Below the pieces are notes generated by a model. The model ran no database searches and was not told the origin of the DNA. It saw only the letters and a list, made by a program, of their open reading frames with translations. A DNA stretch of 64,000 nucleotides from Zoogloea dura. Its GTDB lineage: Bacteria; Pseudomonadota; Gammaproteobacteria; Burkholderiales; Rhodocyclaceae. The stretch is from contig NZ_JABBGA010000004.1 of assembly GCF_012927165.1 (NCBI RefSeq), positions 124,001-188,000 on the forward strand. Reading direction: 5' to 3'. A program made the position numbers and the translations under genes. Shown here piece by piece: positions 31,250 through 42,645 of the stretch. The first letter of the stretch is position 1. Every line of letters begins with the position of its first letter.

Positions 31250-31738
31250 TTAGCGATACTTGGAATCGGCTTCCCGATCCTTGGCGATCTGCGACTCGTA
31301 GCGGTCTCCGACTGCCAGCAGCATCTGCTTGGTGTAGTAGAGATCGCCGCGCTTCTCTCCGTGATATTCGAACACCCGGGTTTCGACAATCGCATCCACC
31401 GGGCAGGCTTCCTCACAGAAACCACAGAAAATGCACTTGGTCAGATCGATGTCGTAACGGCTCGTCCGACGGGAACCGTCATCGCGCTGCTCGGACTCGA
31501 TGGTGATCGCCAGTGCAGGGCAAATTGCTTCGCAAAGCTTGCACGCAATGCACCGCTCCTCGCCGTTGGGATACCGGCGCAGGGCATGGAGCCCCCGGAA
31601 GCGGGAACTCTGCGGGGTCTTCTCCTCGGGGAACTGGACCGTGATCTTCCGTGCGAAGAAGTGACGCCCGGTCAGCGCCATGCCCTTCAACAGTTCCTTG
31701 AGGAAAAGACTGCCAACGTAATCTTTCATAGAACCCAT
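31250..31738 (-). CDS. nuoI: NADH-quinone oxidoreductase subunit I (two 4Fe-4S clusters)
   Basis: A 162-residue peripheral subunit carrying clusters N6a and N6b, shown by two ferredoxin motifs: [19 protein letters not shown] and [20 protein letters not shown]. It passes electrons from NuoG to NuoB and quinone. An amphipathic N-terminal helix ([20 protein letters not shown]) docks it to the membrane arm. It follows nuoH by 10 bp. Confidence 0.97.
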   Translation of the reverse strand: MGSMKDYVGSLFLKELLKGMALTGRHFFARKITVQFPEEKTPQSSRFRGLHALRRYPNGEERCIACKLCEAICPALAITIESEQRDDGSRRTSRYDIDLTKCIFCGFCEEACPVDAIVETRVFEYHGEKRGDLYYTKQMLLAVGDRYESQIAKDREADSKYR

Positions 31739-31748
31739 CTTCTTCTCC

Positions 31749-32798
31749 TCACTTCCAGATCGACAACGGCGACATCACCCAGATCGCCACCACCACGACC
31801 CAGAACAAGGTCAGGGGAATGAACACCTTCCAGCCCAGACGCATGATGTGGTCGTAGCGGAACCGGGGGAAGGTTGCCCGGAACCAGAGGAACAGGAACA
31901 GGATGAACGAGGTCTTGACTACCAGCCACAGGAAGCTGTCAGGCAGGAATCCCACCGGCGACAGCCAGCCACCCAGGAACAAAATGGACGTGAGTGCCGA
32001 GATCAGGATCATGTTGGCGTACTCACCCAGGAAGAACAGCGCAAACGCCATCCCGGAGTACTCCACCATGTGACCGGCCACGATTTCCGATTCGCCTTCC
32101 ACCACGTCGAAAGGCGCGCGGTTGGTTTCAGCGATGCCGGAGATCAGATAAACGATGAACATCGGGAACAACGGCAGCCAGTTCCAGCTCAGGAAACCGA
32201 AACCCCATTCCGCCCACTGGCCCCTGCCCTGCCCTGCAACGATCTCGGTCAGATTCAGGCTGGAGGAGATCATCAACACGCAGACCAGCGCAAAACCCAT
32301 CGCAATCTCGTAGGACACCATCTGGGCCGCAGCACGCATGCCGCCGAGGAAGGCGTATTTGGAGTTCGATGCCCAGGCCGCGATGATCACGCCATAGACT
32401 TCGATCGAGGTGACCGCCAGCAGGAACAGCAGACCAGCATCAACGTTGCCGACGACCCAGCCATCCGAGAACGGCACCACCGCCCAGGCAGCCAGGGCGG
32501 GCGCCAGCGCCAGCACCGGACCGATGATGAAGAGGCCCTTGTTGGCGCCGGATGGAACGATGATCTCCTTCAGCAGCAGCTTCACGCCGTCGGCGATCGG
32601 CTGCAACAAGCCACGCGGGCCCACGCGGTTGGGGCCGATGCGGACCTGCATGTAGCCGATGACCTTGCGCTCGGCCAGAGTCAGGTAGGCAACGCACAGG
32701 AACAGCGGCGCAATGATGCCGATGATCTTCAGCAGGGACCAGACGAGGGGCCAGACCGGCCCGAACAATGCCGCTACCGGCTCGATGATGGCTTCCAT
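31749..32798 (-). CDS. nuoH: NADH-quinone oxidoreductase subunit H
   Basis: A 349-residue membrane subunit with about eight helices that forms much of the quinone chamber. Hallmarks are [19 protein letters not shown] near the N-terminus, [18 protein letters not shown] and [19 protein letters not shown]. Its ATG shares one base with the nuoG stop (TAATG), so translation is probably coupled. Confidence 0.97.
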   Translation of the reverse strand: MEAIIEPVAALFGPVWPLVWSLLKIIGIIAPLFLCVAYLTLAERKVIGYMQVRIGPNRVGPRGLLQPIADGVKLLLKEIIVPSGANKGLFIIGPVLALAPALAAWAVVPFSDGWVVGNVDAGLLFLLAVTSIEVYGVIIAAWASNSKYAFLGGMRAAAQMVSYEIAMGFALVCVLMISSSLNLTEIVAGQGRGQWAEWGFGFLSWNWLPLFPMFIVYLISGIAETNRAPFDVVEGESEIVAGHMVEYSGMAFALFFLGEYANMILISALTSILFLGGWLSPVGFLPDSFLWLVVKTSFILFLFLWFRATFPRFRYDHIMRLGWKVFIPLTLFWVVVVAIWVMSPLSIWK

Positions 32799-35149
32799 TA
32801 CACCCGCTCCACGCTGACTTCACCATTGAGCGCCCCGAGAGGCGCCGTAAGGACGTGGGCAGCCGCCAGCCTGACGCAACCGCCGGCAACGCCTTCGTCC
32901 TCGATCAGGGTGACCACGACCGATCCCTCGGAAGAAACAAGCTTCACGCGGGCGCCCGAGTCGATACCGATCTGTGCCAGCGTAGCCTTCGACACGCGGG
33001 CCTTCGGCTCTGCCGCGTCGGTGGTTTGCTGCAGTGCTGCGGAACGACGGGCAATGGGGTCGGCAAAGTAGATGGGCACATCTGCCACGCGCTCCAGCCT
33101 GACCGATGCCGGAGCGATCTTCAGCTCGACACCATGAACTGCATTGCCCAGCTTGGCCGGTTCGACGAAACCATCCGCCCCGAGAACACGCTTGCGCACA
33201 TCCTCGATGCTATCGACGGAGCAGCTTTCAAGACCCAGCATGTCGCCGATGACCTTGAGGACCTTCCAGCCCGGCCGCGCTTCGCCACGTGGCTTGACGA
33301 CGGGGTAGAAGGACTGGGCCCGGCCTTCGCAGTTGACGTAGGTGCCGGCAGTCTCGGTGAATGGGGCGACCGGCAGAATCACGTCGGCGTACTCGAGCGC
33401 GGCAGCAGACTTGAATGCCGAGAACACCGCCACCATCTCCGCCTTGCCAAGAGTGCGCAGCGCACTGCTGCCGGCTGCCGTATCGAGCTCAGGCTCGAGG
33501 TTCAGAAGCAGGTAGGCCTTGAGCGGGCTGGCCAGCATCTGAGCAGCGTTGAGGCCCTTGCCAGCCACAGGCACGGCGTTGGCGATGTAGCCACCGACGC
33601 TGTTGGCGGCCTCGCCGACGACGCCGAAGGTTGCCTTGGCGACGCGGGCGATCTCCTGTGCCAGGGCATGCAGCGTTGCCGCATCCTGATGTTGCACGGC
33701 CAGGTTGCCCAGCCAGACGGCACTGCGCCGACCGGAGGCAATACTCTCGGCAATGGCGCGAGCGGCTGGCTCGGAGGATGCACCGGCGAGCGCGGCTGCA
33801 TATTCGCCGTCGTAAGCCTCGCCGGAAATCTCGACCAAGCCCTTCAGCACGGCCAGCAGGCTCGATGCCATGGCGCTCGGCCGAACGTTCAAGGCATTGA
33901 CAACCGGCAGTTGCCAGTCGTCGAAGGCCGGATTCAGCGCGCTCACCTTCAAGCCACGCTTGGCAGCCTGACGGATGCGCTGGGCGATGAGCGGATGATC
34001 CTTGCGGAAGAAGCTGCCGATCACGAACAGGCGATCAAGACTGCCGATCTTGCTGACCGGCATGCCGAGCCACGGAGCACCCTCGCGCTTGCCATCTGCA
34101 GAGAAATCGGACTGGCGCAGGCGGAAATCAACGTTCCCGGAACCCAGGCCGCGAACCACCGCCTGGGTCAGGTACAGCTCCTCAAGCGTGCTGTGCGGTG
34201 ACGCGAGCGCACCGATAGACGCCGCACCGTGCTCGGCGGTGACAGACTTCAGGCCGTTTGCAACGTACTCGAGTGCGGTGGCCCAATCGGCCTCGGTCCA
34301 CTGACCACCCTGCTTTATCATCGGCCTGGTCAGACGCTCCTCCGAAGCCAGCGCTTCATAAGAGAAACGATCCTTGTCGGACAGCCAGCACTCGTTGAGT
34401 TCCTCGTTTTCGAGGGGCAGCACACGCTTGACCTGATCATTCTTGATCTGGACAACGAGATTGCTGCCAAGGGAGTCATGGGGGCTCACCGACTTGCGCC
34501 GGGACATTTCCCAGGCACGGGCACCAAAGCGGAAAGGCTTGGAAGTGAGGGCACCAACCGGGCACAGGTCGATGATGTTGCCCGACAGCTCGGTCTCGAT
34601 GGTTTTCTCAACGAAGGGCATGATCTCCGCATGCTCACCGCGGAAGGCCTGGCCAAGCTCCATCAGGCCGGCGATCTCGGTGGTGAAGCGCACGCAGCGG
34701 GTGCAATTGATGCACCGGGTCATGTCGGTCGAGACGAGGGGGCCGAGGTCCTTGTTGGAGACCACGCGCTTCTCTTCCTCGTAGCGGGACTGCACGCCGC
34801 CGTAACCCACGGACAGATCCTGCAGCTGGCATTCACCACCCTGGTCACAGATCGGGCAGTCCAGAGGGTGGTTGATCAGGAGAAACTCCATCACACCCTT
34901 CTGCGCCTTCACGGCTTGTTCGGAGTGGGTCCACACCTTCATGCCGTTGGTGACCGGGGTCGCACAAGCCGGCAAGGGCTTCGGGGCCTTCTCGACCTGG
35001 ACGAGACACATCCGGCAGTTGGCCGCAATGGACAGCTTCTTGTGATAGCAGAAATGCGGCACATAGGCGCCGACCTGGGTGGCCGCTTCCATGACGGTGC
35101 TACCGTCAGGAACCTGCAACTGCTTTCCGTCAATTTCGATTTCTAGCAT
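32798..35149 (-). CDS. nuoG: NADH-quinone oxidoreductase subunit G (Fe-S subunit)
   Basis: A 783-residue peripheral-arm subunit. The N-terminal part binds a 2Fe-2S cluster ([20 protein letters not shown], with a fourth Cys in PACATPV) and two 4Fe-4S clusters ([30 protein letters not shown] with [10 protein letters not shown]). The remainder is a molybdopterin-oxidoreductase-like domain that has lost its cofactor in this family. It relays electrons from NuoF/E to NuoI. Eight bp separate it from nuoF. Confidence 0.97.
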   Translation of the reverse strand: MLEIEIDGKQLQVPDGSTVMEAATQVGAYVPHFCYHKKLSIAANCRMCLVQVEKAPKPLPACATPVTNGMKVWTHSEQAVKAQKGVMEFLLINHPLDCPICDQGGECQLQDLSVGYGGVQSRYEEEKRVVSNKDLGPLVSTDMTRCINCTRCVRFTTEIAGLMELGQAFRGEHAEIMPFVEKTIETELSGNIIDLCPVGALTSKPFRFGARAWEMSRRKSVSPHDSLGSNLVVQIKNDQVKRVLPLENEELNECWLSDKDRFSYEALASEERLTRPMIKQGGQWTEADWATALEYVANGLKSVTAEHGAASIGALASPHSTLEELYLTQAVVRGLGSGNVDFRLRQSDFSADGKREGAPWLGMPVSKIGSLDRLFVIGSFFRKDHPLIAQRIRQAAKRGLKVSALNPAFDDWQLPVVNALNVRPSAMASSLLAVLKGLVEISGEAYDGEYAAALAGASSEPAARAIAESIASGRRSAVWLGNLAVQHQDAATLHALAQEIARVAKATFGVVGEAANSVGGYIANAVPVAGKGLNAAQMLASPLKAYLLLNLEPELDTAAGSSALRTLGKAEMVAVFSAFKSAAALEYADVILPVAPFTETAGTYVNCEGRAQSFYPVVKPRGEARPGWKVLKVIGDMLGLESCSVDSIEDVRKRVLGADGFVEPAKLGNAVHGVELKIAPASVRLERVADVPIYFADPIARRSAALQQTTDAAEPKARVSKATLAQIGIDSGARVKLVSSEGSVVVTLIEDEGVAGGCVRLAAAHVLTAPLGALNGEVSVERV

Positions 35150-35156
35150 GTCGAGC

Positions 35157-36467
35157 CTACGCTACGTAAATCTTGCTGCCTTCGTGCTGAACATCCTTCG
35201 GCACGAGGCACTTCTTGTGTTCAATGTGGAACGCGAACTCGTCGCCGAAGTGCTTAACGAAGCTCTGCACCGGCATGGAGGCCGCGTCGCCCAGGGCACA
35301 GATGGTGCGGCCCATGATGTTGGCGGTCACGCTGTTGAGCAGGTCGAGGTCATCCGGACGGCCGAGGCCGTTCTCGATGCGATGCACGACCCGGTACAGC
35401 CAGCCGGTGCCTTCTCGGCACGGCGTGCATTGACCGCAGGACTCTTCAAAGTAGAAGTACGAGAGTCGCTCGAGCGCCTTGACCATGCAGGTCGTCTCGT
35501 CCATAACGATGACGGCGCCGGAACCCAGCATCGACCCGCCCTTGGAGATCGAGTCGTAGTCCATGGTGCAGTCCATCATCACCGAAGCAGGCAGGACCGG
35601 CGCCGAGGAACCGCCCGGGATCACTGCCTTCAGCTTGCGCCCGCCGCGCACACCACCGGCCATCTCAAGCAGGGTGGAAAACGGCGTGCCCAGCGGAATC
35701 TCGTAGTTGCCGGGCTTGTTGACATGGCCCGACACCGAGAAGAGCTTGGTGCCGCCATTATTGGGCTTGCCCAGCGCCAGGAAGGCATCCCCACCCTCAC
35801 GGATGATGTAGGGAATGGATGCGAAGGTCTCGGTGTTGTTGATGGTCGTCGGCTTGCCGTACAGACCGAAACTGGCCGGGAACGGCGGCTTGAAGCGGGG
35901 CTGCCCCTTCTTGCCCTCGATCGACTCCAGCAATGCGGTTTCCTCACCACAGATATACGCACCGTAGCCGTGGTGGGCAAACAGGTCGAAGCTGAAATCC
36001 GACCCCAGGATGTTGTTGCCGAGCAGGCCGGCTTCACGCGCCTCCTGCAACGCCTCTTCGAAACGCTCATAGGTTTCGAAGATCTCACCATGGATATAGT
36101 TGTAACCCCGCTCGCAACCCATCGCATAGCCGGCAATGACCATGCCCTCGATCACGGAGTGTGGGTTGTAACGGAGGATGTCCCGATCCTTGAAGGTGCC
36201 AGGCTCGCCCTCGTCCGAGTTGCAGGCGATGTACTTCGCGCCCGGGAAAGCACGGGGCATGAAGCTCCACTTCAGGCCGGTGGGAAAGCCTGCGCCACCG
36301 CGGCCGCGCAGCGCAGACTTCTTGACCTCGCTGATGATCTGATCCGCGGGGATCTTCTCCGCGATGATCTTCCTGAGCGCATCGTAGCCGCCGCGCTTCA
36401 CATAGTCAGCCAGCCGCCAGGTTCGGTCTCCATCGAGGCCGGAGAGGATAATGCCTTGTGAAGTCAT
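35157..36467 (-). CDS. nuoF: NADH-quinone oxidoreductase subunit F (FMN and NADH site)
   Basis: A 436-residue subunit that oxidises NADH through FMN. It shows the nucleotide-binding [13 protein letters not shown], the FMN loop [34 protein letters not shown] and the N3 4Fe-4S motif [14 protein letters not shown] with a distal Cys in [11 protein letters not shown]. The start ATG overlaps the nuoE stop by 4 bases (ATGA), giving coupled synthesis of the NuoE-NuoF pair. Confidence 0.97.
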   Translation of the reverse strand: MTSQGIILSGLDGDRTWRLADYVKRGGYDALRKIIAEKIPADQIISEVKKSALRGRGGAGFPTGLKWSFMPRAFPGAKYIACNSDEGEPGTFKDRDILRYNPHSVIEGMVIAGYAMGCERGYNYIHGEIFETYERFEEALQEAREAGLLGNNILGSDFSFDLFAHHGYGAYICGEETALLESIEGKKGQPRFKPPFPASFGLYGKPTTINNTETFASIPYIIREGGDAFLALGKPNNGGTKLFSVSGHVNKPGNYEIPLGTPFSTLLEMAGGVRGGRKLKAVIPGGSSAPVLPASVMMDCTMDYDSISKGGSMLGSGAVIVMDETTCMVKALERLSYFYFEESCGQCTPCREGTGWLYRVVHRIENGLGRPDDLDLLNSVTANIMGRTICALGDAASMPVQSFVKHFGDEFAFHIEHKKCLVPKDVQHEGSKIYVA

Positions 36468-36940
36468 TTTTTCAGATCAGCCAGGAGTTGGTCGATTTTC
36501 TCTTCGGTCATCCAGCTGCACATCCGGTGATTATTCACAAGAAGTACAGGTGCGTCGCCGCAGGCGCCCATGCATTCACCCTCCTTCAGGGTGAACTGGC
36601 CGTCCGCCGTGGTTTCGTTGAAGTCGATACCCAGCTTCTTCTTGATGTAATCGGCGGCATGCACACCACCCGACAGCGCGCAGGGAAGGTTGGTGCAGAC
36701 GGAGATCTTCTTCGCACCGACGGGCGCGAGGTCGTACATGTTGTAGAAACTCGCCACCTCATAGACGGCGATCGCCGGCATACCCAAGTACTCGGCCACG
36801 AACTCGATGGTTTCGCTCGCGAGCCAGCCCTTCTCCTCCTGCGCGATGCGCAAGGCGCCCATGGACGCCGACTGCTTTTGGTCGGGAGGGTATTTGGCGA
36901 TCTCGCGATCGATCTTCTTCAGGGATTCCGGACTAAGCAT
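36464..36940 (-). CDS. nuoE: NADH-quinone oxidoreductase subunit E (2Fe-2S)
   Basis: A 158-residue thioredoxin-fold subunit holding cluster N1a. The Cys ligands are in [13 protein letters not shown] and [17 protein letters not shown]. The N-terminal helices read [20 protein letters not shown]. It forms the electron-input module with NuoF. The 55-bp gap to nuoD is among the larger ones in this operon but holds no hairpin. Confidence 0.97.
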   Translation of the reverse strand: MLSPESLKKIDREIAKYPPDQKQSASMGALRIAQEEKGWLASETIEFVAEYLGMPAIAVYEVASFYNMYDLAPVGAKKISVCTNLPCALSGGVHAADYIKKKLGIDFNETTADGQFTLKEGECMGACGDAPVLLVNNHRMCSWMTEEKIDQLLADLKK

Positions 36941-36995
36941 TTTCGTATCTACTGTCTGCAGAATGTCGTTAAGGTCGCAGGCCGACTCGACCGCA

Positions 36996-38249
36996 TCAAC
37001 GGTCGACGTCGCCGAACACGATGTCCATCGTGCCGATGATCGCCACCACGTCGGCGATCATGTGCCCCCGGGACATTTCATCCATGGCGGAGAGGTGCGC
37101 AAAGCCCGGCGAGCGGAGCTTCAGACGGTACGGCTTGTTGGCGCCGTCCGACACCGCATAGACGCCGAATTCGCCCTTCGGGTGCTCTACCGCTGCGTAG
37201 ACCTCACCCGGCGGAACGTGCATGCCTTCGGTGAACAGCTTGAAATGGTGGATCAGCTCTTCCATATTGCCCTTCATCCGCTCGCGGGACGGGGGTGCAA
37301 CCTTGTGGTTGGAAGAAATGACCGGACCGGGATTCTTGCGCAGCCAGTCGATGCACTGCTTCATGATGCGGTTGGACTGACGCATCTCCTCGATGCGGCA
37401 CAGATAGCGGTCGTAGCAATCGCCTTCAACGCCAACCGGCACATCGAAATCGACCTGGTCGTAAACTTCGTAGGGCTGCTTCTTGCGCAGATCCCACTCA
37501 ATGCCGGAGCCACGCAGCATCACTCCGGAGAAACCGAGAGCAAGCGCCTTCTCGGGCGTCACCACACCGATACCGACGGTACGCTGCTTCCAGATCCGGT
37601 TGTCGGTCAGCAGGGTCTCGTATTCGTCGACGTACTTGGGGAAGCGCTGGGTAAAGTCCTCAAGGAAGTCCAGCAGGGAACCCTGCCGATTCTCATTGAG
37701 TTCCTTGACGGTCTTGGCGGACTTCCACTTGGACACTTCGTACTGCGGCATCCGGTCGGGCAGATCGCGATACACGCCACCCGGGCGGTAATAGGCCGCG
37801 TGCATCCGGGCACCGGAAACCGCCTCATAGGCGTCCATCAGATCTTCCCGCTCGCGGAAGGTGTAAAGCACCATCGTCATTGCGCCAATATCAAGCGCGT
37901 GAGTGCCGACCGCCAGCAGGTGATTGAGGACGCGGGTGATCTCGTCGAACAGGACGCGGATGTACTGGGCACGCAACGGCACTTCCAGCCCGAGCAGACG
38001 CTCGATGGACATGCAATACGCGTGCTCGTTGCACATCATGGAGACGTAGTCGAGGCGATCCATGTAAGGAACCGACTGCACCCAGGTCCGGGTTTCAGCC
38101 AGCTTCTCGGTGCCGCGGTGCAATAGTCCGATATGCGGATCCGCACGTTCGACCACTTCGCCGTCAAGCTCAAGCACCAAGCGCAACACCCCGTGCGCAG
38201 ACGGGTGCTGGGGGCCAAAATTGATGGTGTAGTTGCGGATCTCAGCCAT
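36996..38249 (-). CDS. nuoD: NADH-quinone oxidoreductase subunit D
   Basis: A 417-residue subunit derived from the large subunit of NiFe hydrogenases, forming the quinone site with NuoB. Landmarks are [20 protein letters not shown] (His and Tyr region for quinone binding), [33 protein letters not shown] and the C-terminal FGDVDR. Separate nuoC and nuoD genes, unlike the fused nuoCD of E. coli. The start overlaps the nuoC end by 8 bp. Confidence 0.97.
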   Translation of the reverse strand: MAEIRNYTINFGPQHPSAHGVLRLVLELDGEVVERADPHIGLLHRGTEKLAETRTWVQSVPYMDRLDYVSMMCNEHAYCMSIERLLGLEVPLRAQYIRVLFDEITRVLNHLLAVGTHALDIGAMTMVLYTFREREDLMDAYEAVSGARMHAAYYRPGGVYRDLPDRMPQYEVSKWKSAKTVKELNENRQGSLLDFLEDFTQRFPKYVDEYETLLTDNRIWKQRTVGIGVVTPEKALALGFSGVMLRGSGIEWDLRKKQPYEVYDQVDFDVPVGVEGDCYDRYLCRIEEMRQSNRIMKQCIDWLRKNPGPVISSNHKVAPPSRERMKGNMEELIHHFKLFTEGMHVPPGEVYAAVEHPKGEFGVYAVSDGANKPYRLKLRSPGFAHLSAMDEMSRGHMIADVVAIIGTMDIVFGDVDR

Positions 38250-38844
38250 TGCCTACATTTCCATAATTTTCGTCGCGCACGATGCGCGGGGTATTCTCAC
38301 GCGGCTCAATGCTGACCGGCTGATAGACCACGCGGCCCAGCTCCTGGTCGTAGCGCATTTCCACATAGCCAGACACCGGAAAATCCTTGCGGAACGGATA
38401 GCCGACAAAGCCGTAATCCGTGAGAATCCGGCGAAGGTCCGGGTGATTCGGGAACACGATGCCAAACAGGTCAAAAGCCTCACGCTCGAACCAGTTTGCG
38501 CTCGGCCAGACATCGCAGACGGAATCCAGCATGGGAAAGGACTCGTCGTCCGCGAAGACCCGGAGACGCAGACGGACATTCTTGCTGACGGACAGCAGAT
38601 GCACCGCAACCGCAAAACGGCCCGGCTGCTCCTGTCCTGCATAGGAAGAATAATCCAGCCCGGTCAGGTCGACGAGTTGCTCAAACCTCAGATCGGGATC
38701 GTCGCGCAGCAGCAGCGCCACGGAGGAATAGTCCCGGGCAGACACAAGCAGGGTCAGTTCGCCGCTCGCCAGAACGAGACTTTTAGCCCGCTCGCCCAGC
38801 TTTTCTGCCAGGACTTGGCTCAGACGCTCAAGTTTTTCACTCAT
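38242..38844 (-). CDS. nuoC: NADH-quinone oxidoreductase subunit C
   Basis: A 200-residue peripheral subunit (30-kDa type) that packs against NuoD. The family signature is [25 protein letters not shown] spanning about residues 122-146, followed by [22 protein letters not shown] at 38844 (MSEKLERL) is preferred; three further codons upstream begin with TTG. It lies 19 bp behind nuoB. Confidence 0.96.
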   Translation of the reverse strand: MSEKLERLSQVLAEKLGERAKSLVLASGELTLLVSARDYSSVALLLRDDPDLRFEQLVDLTGLDYSSYAGQEQPGRFAVAVHLLSVSKNVRLRLRVFADDESFPMLDSVCDVWPSANWFEREAFDLFGIVFPNHPDLRRILTDYGFVGYPFRKDFPVSGYVEMRYDQELGRVVYQPVSIEPRENTPRIVRDENYGNVGNG

Positions 38845-38863
38845 GATGGTCAATGCTCAGCAA

Positions 38864-39340
38864 TCAGCGGGCGATGGTGCATTCGCGCTTGATCTTGTTC
38901 TGAAGTTGAACGATGCCGTAAAGCAGCGCTTCCGCGGTCGGGGGGCAACCAGGCACATAGACATCAACCGGCACGATCCGGTCACAGCCACGCACAACGG
39001 AATAGGAGTAGTGGTAGTAGCCACCCCCATTTGCGCAGGACCCCATCGAGATCACCCAGCGCGGCTCGGACATCTGGTCGTAGACCTTGCGAAGTGCGGG
39101 CGCCATCTTGTTGCACAGGGTACCGGCAACAATCATGAGGTCCGACTGCCGGGGACTGGGCCGGAACACCACGCCAAACCGGTCGAGGTCATAACGCGAG
39201 CAGCCCGCATGAATCATCTCGACGGCGCAACAGGCGAGCCCGAAAGTCATTGGCCACAGAGAACCCGTACGAGTCCAGTTGATTACCGTATCAAGCGAAG
39301 TGGTGACAAACCCTTCCTTGAAAACACCTTCGATGCTCAT
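38864..39340 (-). CDS. nuoB: NADH-quinone oxidoreductase subunit B (cluster N2)
   Basis: A 158-residue subunit carrying the terminal 4Fe-4S cluster N2. Its ligands are the tandem Cys in [12 protein letters not shown], the Cys in [18 protein letters not shown] and the Cys in [17 protein letters not shown]. It donates electrons to quinone at the NuoD/NuoH interface. Forty-six bp separate it from nuoA. Confidence 0.97.
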   Translation of the reverse strand: MSIEGVFKEGFVTTSLDTVINWTRTGSLWPMTFGLACCAVEMIHAGCSRYDLDRFGVVFRPSPRQSDLMIVAGTLCNKMAPALRKVYDQMSEPRWVISMGSCANGGGYYHYSYSVVRGCDRIVPVDVYVPGCPPTAEALLYGIVQLQNKIKRECTIAR

Positions 39341-39386
39341 AGAAACCCTCTATGCAACAATTTGTCCGCCGATGCAGTTCGACGAA

Positions 39387-39761
39387 TCATTCCCAGTCCA
39401 GCGCACCCTTCTTCCAGACATAGACATAGCCGAGCAGGAGAATGCCGAGAAAGACGATCATCTCGAAGAAACCGAAAAGACGGATGGATTCATTCGCCGC
39501 TATTTCCCGCAGAATGGTTGCCCACGGAAAAAGGAATGCAATTTCGAGATCGAAAAGAATGAACAGAATGGCGAGAAGATAATAGCGAACATCGAACTTG
39601 ATGCGCGCATCTTCAAACGGCTCGAAGCCGCATTCGAACGGGGAGAGTTTTTCTGTGTCGGGCTTATTCGGTCCGAGGACCCAGCCAGCCAAAATTGGAA
39701 TGAAACCGAAAGCGGCCGCGAACAGGATAAAAACAAGAACTGGAAAATAGGTTTCCAACAT
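39387..39761 (-). CDS. nuoA: NADH-quinone oxidoreductase subunit A
   Basis: A 124-residue membrane subunit with three helices. The conserved loop [24 protein letters not shown] carries the Cys that reports on the active/deactive state in relatives, and the motif [13 protein letters not shown] is present. ATG at 39761 is chosen: GGGAG lies 8 nt upstream and [10 protein letters not shown] is the usual N-terminus; the frame is open for 17 more codons upstream but without a typical NuoA sequence. First gene of the operon, behind tRNA-Leu. Confidence 0.95.
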   Translation of the reverse strand: MLETYFPVLVFILFAAAFGFIPILAGWVLGPNKPDTEKLSPFECGFEPFEDARIKFDVRYYLLAILFILFDLEIAFLFPWATILREIAANESIRLFGFFEMIVFLGILLLGYVYVWKKGALDWE

Positions 39762-39813
39762 AGCTTGAGCTCCCGCAACCGACAGCACTATTTCGTAGCT
39801 GCCTTCAAGCAAA

Positions 39814-39832
39814 CGCCCGCGGAATGCGGGCG
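39814..39832 (-). terminator. hairpin between tRNA-Leu and nuoA (leaky terminator or processing stem)
   Basis: CGCCCGC and GCGGGCG form a perfect 7-bp stem around a 5-nt loop, followed on the minus strand by TTTGCTT. The short T-run suggests partial termination of the tRNA transcript, or a stem that protects the 5' end of nuo mRNA after tRNA processing. Confidence 0.5.
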
Positions 39833-39849
39833 AACTGCGTATTTTCTTA

Positions 39850-39934
39850 TGGTGCCGACGATGAGACTCGAACTCATACGGCTTTCGCCACTACCCCCTC
39901 AAGATAGCGTGTCTACCAATTTCACCACGTCGGC
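39850..39934 (-). tRNA. tRNA-Leu (anticodon GAG)
   Basis: An 85-nt tRNA including an encoded CCA end. Acceptor arms are GCCGACG (39928-39934) and CGTCGGC (39854-39860). The D-loop contains TTGGTAGACA, the anticodon stem is CTATC/GGTAG around loop TTGAGGG with anticodon GAG, and a T-arm with TTCGAGTC follows; the variable arm is long, as in class II tRNAs. It reads CUC/CUU codons. Located between secG and nuoA, as is common in betaproteobacteria. Confidence 0.95.
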
Positions 39935-39954
39935 TTTACGTTTTGACGCTGCGC

Positions 39955-39983
39955 ATTATAAGCCAATCACCCGGCAGCGCCAA
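39955..39983 (-). promoter_or_regulatory. sigma-70 promoter for tRNA-Leu and probably the nuo operon
   Basis: On the minus strand TTGGCG (39978-39983), a 17-bp spacer and a perfect TATAAT (39955-39960) form a strong promoter. The GC-rich GCGC discriminator after the -10 is typical of stringently controlled stable-RNA promoters. Transcription would begin near 39948, about 14 nt ahead of the tRNA. Confidence 0.75.
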
Positions 39984-39996
39984 GCATTACATATTT

Positions 39997-40362
39997 TTAT
40001 CGGGGAATATCCTTGGCCTTCGAGGCGTCACCAGCCGGCGCCACAGGAGCCGCCGAATTCGCAGCAGGAGCCGGCACCTGAACAGCCGCACCCTCCATCA
40101 CGCTGGTCGTCGCAGGGGACTTGGCGCCAGAGAGATAGCTCAGACTGAGGCTGGTCACAAAGAAGACGGCCGCCAGCACACCAGTAGTGCGGCTGAGAAA
40201 ATTGGCCGAGCCAGACGACCCGAAAAGGCTGCCCGAGGCACCGCTACCAAACGCTGCACCCATGTCCGCCCCCTTGCCATGCTGCATCAGCACCAGGCCG
40301 ATGACACCAAGACCTGCCAGAACGTGCACGGTCAGAACAATAGAAAAAAACAGACCACCCAT
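39997..40362 (-). CDS. secG: preprotein translocase subunit SecG
   Basis: A 121-residue inner-membrane subunit of the SecYEG translocon. It has two transmembrane helices (about 3-22 and 55-72) joined by the conserved loop VLMQHGKGADMGAAFGSGASGS, and an Ala/Pro-rich cytoplasmic tail. ATG at 40362 is chosen because GGAG is 6 nt upstream; an ATG two codons earlier directly abuts that site. It follows tpiA closely, the standard betaproteobacterial order. Confidence 0.94.
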   Translation of the reverse strand: MGGLFFSIVLTVHVLAGLGVIGLVLMQHGKGADMGAAFGSGASGSLFGSSGSANFLSRTTGVLAAVFFVTSLSLSYLSGAKSPATTSVMEGAAVQVPAPAANSAAPVAPAGDASKAKDIPR

Positions 40363-40373
40363 CACCATCTCCG

Positions 40374-41147
40374 TTAAATGCCGCTCGACACACGCGCAGC
40401 GGCCGCGCAAATAGCCAGAAAACTCCCGGCAACCAGGGAAGCCCCACCAACGAGCGCCCCATCGATATCCGGCTTGCCAAACAGGAGCGACGCGTTATCC
40501 GCCGTCACGCTCCCACCATAGAGCACTCGAACACCCTCACCAACCCAACCACCAGCTGACAGCCGCTGACGGATGAACACATGCATCTCCTGCGCCTGCT
40601 CCGGCGTCGCCGTACGGCCGGTCCCGATCGCCCAGACGGGCTCATAGGCCACCACCAGCGACACCGCCTCGGCCGCAGACAAGGCTTGGGTCAGCGCATC
40701 CAGCTGGGCACCCACGACCTGAGTCGCCAAACCGGATTCACGCTGCTCAAGGGTCTCTCCGACACAGACGATCGGGCGCAAGCCCGCCGCCAGCGCCATT
40801 CTCAACTTTTCGATCACAAGCGCATCGGATTCACCAAAATAGGCGCGACGCTCCGAGTGCCCGACGATGACCCACTCACACGCCAGATCCTGGAGCATGG
40901 ACGCAGACACCTCCCCGGTATAGGCACCACCCGCGAAGGCACTCAGATTCTGAGCACCCAGCATGACGCCACAACCCTCAAGTGCGGACGCAGCCTGCCC
41001 CAGGTAAATGAAAGGCGGGCATACCGCCACCTCCACCGCATCGACCGGAGGATTCTCGACAAGCCCTTGCAGCAACAGAGCATTGCTGGCGAGAGACCCG
41101 TTCATTTTCCAGTTCCCAACTACAAGCTTTTTCCGCACGTCCGACAC
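40374..41147 (-). CDS. tpiA: triosephosphate isomerase
   Basis: A 257-residue TIM-barrel enzyme that interconverts DHAP and glyceraldehyde-3-phosphate. Catalytic residues are the Lys in VVGNWKMNGS, the His in VIVGHSERRAYFGE and the Glu in VVAYEPVWAIGTGRTA; the phosphate loop is YGGSVTADNA. The start is uncertain: GTG codons at 41147 and 41138 and a TTG at 41150 are all possible, and no ATG is available. GTG at 41147 keeps AAGGA about 11 nt upstream. It would also receive DHAP if the aldolase near the left end works as proposed. Confidence 0.93.
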   Translation of the reverse strand: MSDVRKKLVVGNWKMNGSLASNALLLQGLVENPPVDAVEVAVCPPFIYLGQAASALEGCGVMLGAQNLSAFAGGAYTGEVSASMLQDLACEWVIVGHSERRAYFGESDALVIEKLRMALAAGLRPIVCVGETLEQRESGLATQVVGAQLDALTQALSAAEAVSLVVAYEPVWAIGTGRTATPEQAQEMHVFIRQRLSAGGWVGEGVRVLYGGSVTADNASLLFGKPDIDGALVGGASLVAGSFLAICAAAARVSSGI

Positions 41148-41232
41148 CAAAAGCCAAATCCTTTAATTCTAGCGCCGGCGGTCGCTCAGGTCAAAATCCT
41201 CGCATGCCTGCACAACCCGGCCGGCACAGGAT

Positions 41233-42588
41233 TCAGCGCTCAGCCTCACGCCTGACAACCTCTGCGATCCCATGGGCAATCCTGTCCACACGCACCGCAT
41301 CCTCCCCCTCGACCATCACGCGAAGCAAAGGCTCGGTCCCCGACGGGCGCAGCAACACGCGCCCACTTCCATCCAGCTCCGTTGTCGCCGCATCGACCGC
41401 CTCCTGAATCGGCCTGTTGCCTACCCAGGAAAACCCCGGCTTGATACGCACATTGACGAGCTTCTGGGGATAGAAGACCAGATCAGCACACATCTCCTTG
41501 AGGGTCGCCTTTTCCTGCAACAACGCAGCAAGAACCTGCAGCGCGGCAATGATGCCATCCCCCGTGGTGTGACGATCCAGGCAGATGATATGCCCCGAGT
41601 TCTCACCGCCGAGGGTCCAGCCCTTCTCGTGCATCATCTCAAGGACGTAACGATCTCCAACCTTGGCCCGGGCAAAGGGCAATCCGAGCCGGCTGATCGC
41701 ATGCTCAAAACCCAGGTTACTCATCAAGGTCCCCACAACCCCATTGGCTTTCCCTCGCCGGGCAGCAGCCTTGGCGATCACATACAGGAGCTTGTCTCCA
41801 TCGTAAATCTCGCCCTCGGCGTCCGCCATGATCAGCCGGTCGCCATCTCCATCCAGAGAGATACCAAGATCGGCACCACTTTCGAGCACGGCCTTACGCA
41901 CACTCTCAGGCGAGGTCGCACCAACACTCTCGTTGATGTTCAGACCATTGGGATCCACCCCCACCAGGTGCAACTCGGCCCCAAGTTCATGGAAAACCTT
42001 GGGCGCAACCATGTAGGCGGCACCGTGAGCACAATCCAAGGCAATCTTCATGCCGCGCAGATCAAGCTCATTAGGAAAGGTGCTCTTGCAGAACTCGACG
42101 TAACGACCGCGCGCATCATCAATCCGCTTAGCCTTACCCAGCCTCGACGAGGGCTCGCAACCCATGGGCTCGTCCAGGCGCTCCTCGATCTCCAGTTCGA
42201 CCGCATCAGGCAATTTGGTACCTGCCGCAGAGAAGAACTTGATCCCGTTATCCTCAAACGGATTATGCGAGGCCGAGATCACGACCCCAGCCTGCAGGCG
42301 CAAGGCACGAGTAAGGTAGGCGATGGCCGGGGTTGGCAAGGGCCCCGCCAGGTACACATCGACACCCGCAGCCGAAAAACCGGCCTCCAGTGTGGACTCG
42401 AGCATGTAACCCGAGATGCGCGTGTCTTTTCCTATGATCACGGCAGGATGCTCCGAGGGCCGGAGACGTTCATGGGCGACTAGGGTCTTGCCCGCCGCAT
42501 AGCCGAGACGCAGGCAAAAATCAGGAGTAATGGGCGCCTCACCCACACAGCCACGCACACCATCCGTTCCAAAATACCGTCGAGACAT
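41233..42588 (-). CDS. glmM: phosphoglucosamine mutase
   Basis: A 451-residue enzyme that converts glucosamine-6-phosphate to glucosamine-1-phosphate for peptidoglycan and lipopolysaccharide precursors. It shows [11 protein letters not shown] at the N-terminus, the phosphoserine loop [20 protein letters not shown], the metal loop [13 protein letters not shown] and the sugar loop [11 protein letters not shown] at 42588 follows GAGGAAGAG. It lies 57 bp behind folP, in the conserved ftsH-folP-glmM block. Confidence 0.96.
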   Translation of the reverse strand: MSRRYFGTDGVRGCVGEAPITPDFCLRLGYAAGKTLVAHERLRPSEHPAVIIGKDTRISGYMLESTLEAGFSAAGVDVYLAGPLPTPAIAYLTRALRLQAGVVISASHNPFEDNGIKFFSAAGTKLPDAVELEIEERLDEPMGCEPSSRLGKAKRIDDARGRYVEFCKSTFPNELDLRGMKIALDCAHGAAYMVAPKVFHELGAELHLVGVDPNGLNINESVGATSPESVRKAVLESGADLGISLDGDGDRLIMADAEGEIYDGDKLLYVIAKAAARRGKANGVVGTLMSNLGFEHAISRLGLPFARAKVGDRYVLEMMHEKGWTLGGENSGHIICLDRHTTGDGIIAALQVLAALLQEKATLKEMCADLVFYPQKLVNVRIKPGFSWVGNRPIQEAVDAATTELDGSGRVLLRPSGTEPLLRVMVEGEDAVRVDRIAHGIAEVVRREAER

Positions 42589-42645
42589 CTCTTCCTCACT
42601 TACATGCATTGCAGATGCAAAACCGGATTATCCCGGACTCCTGCC

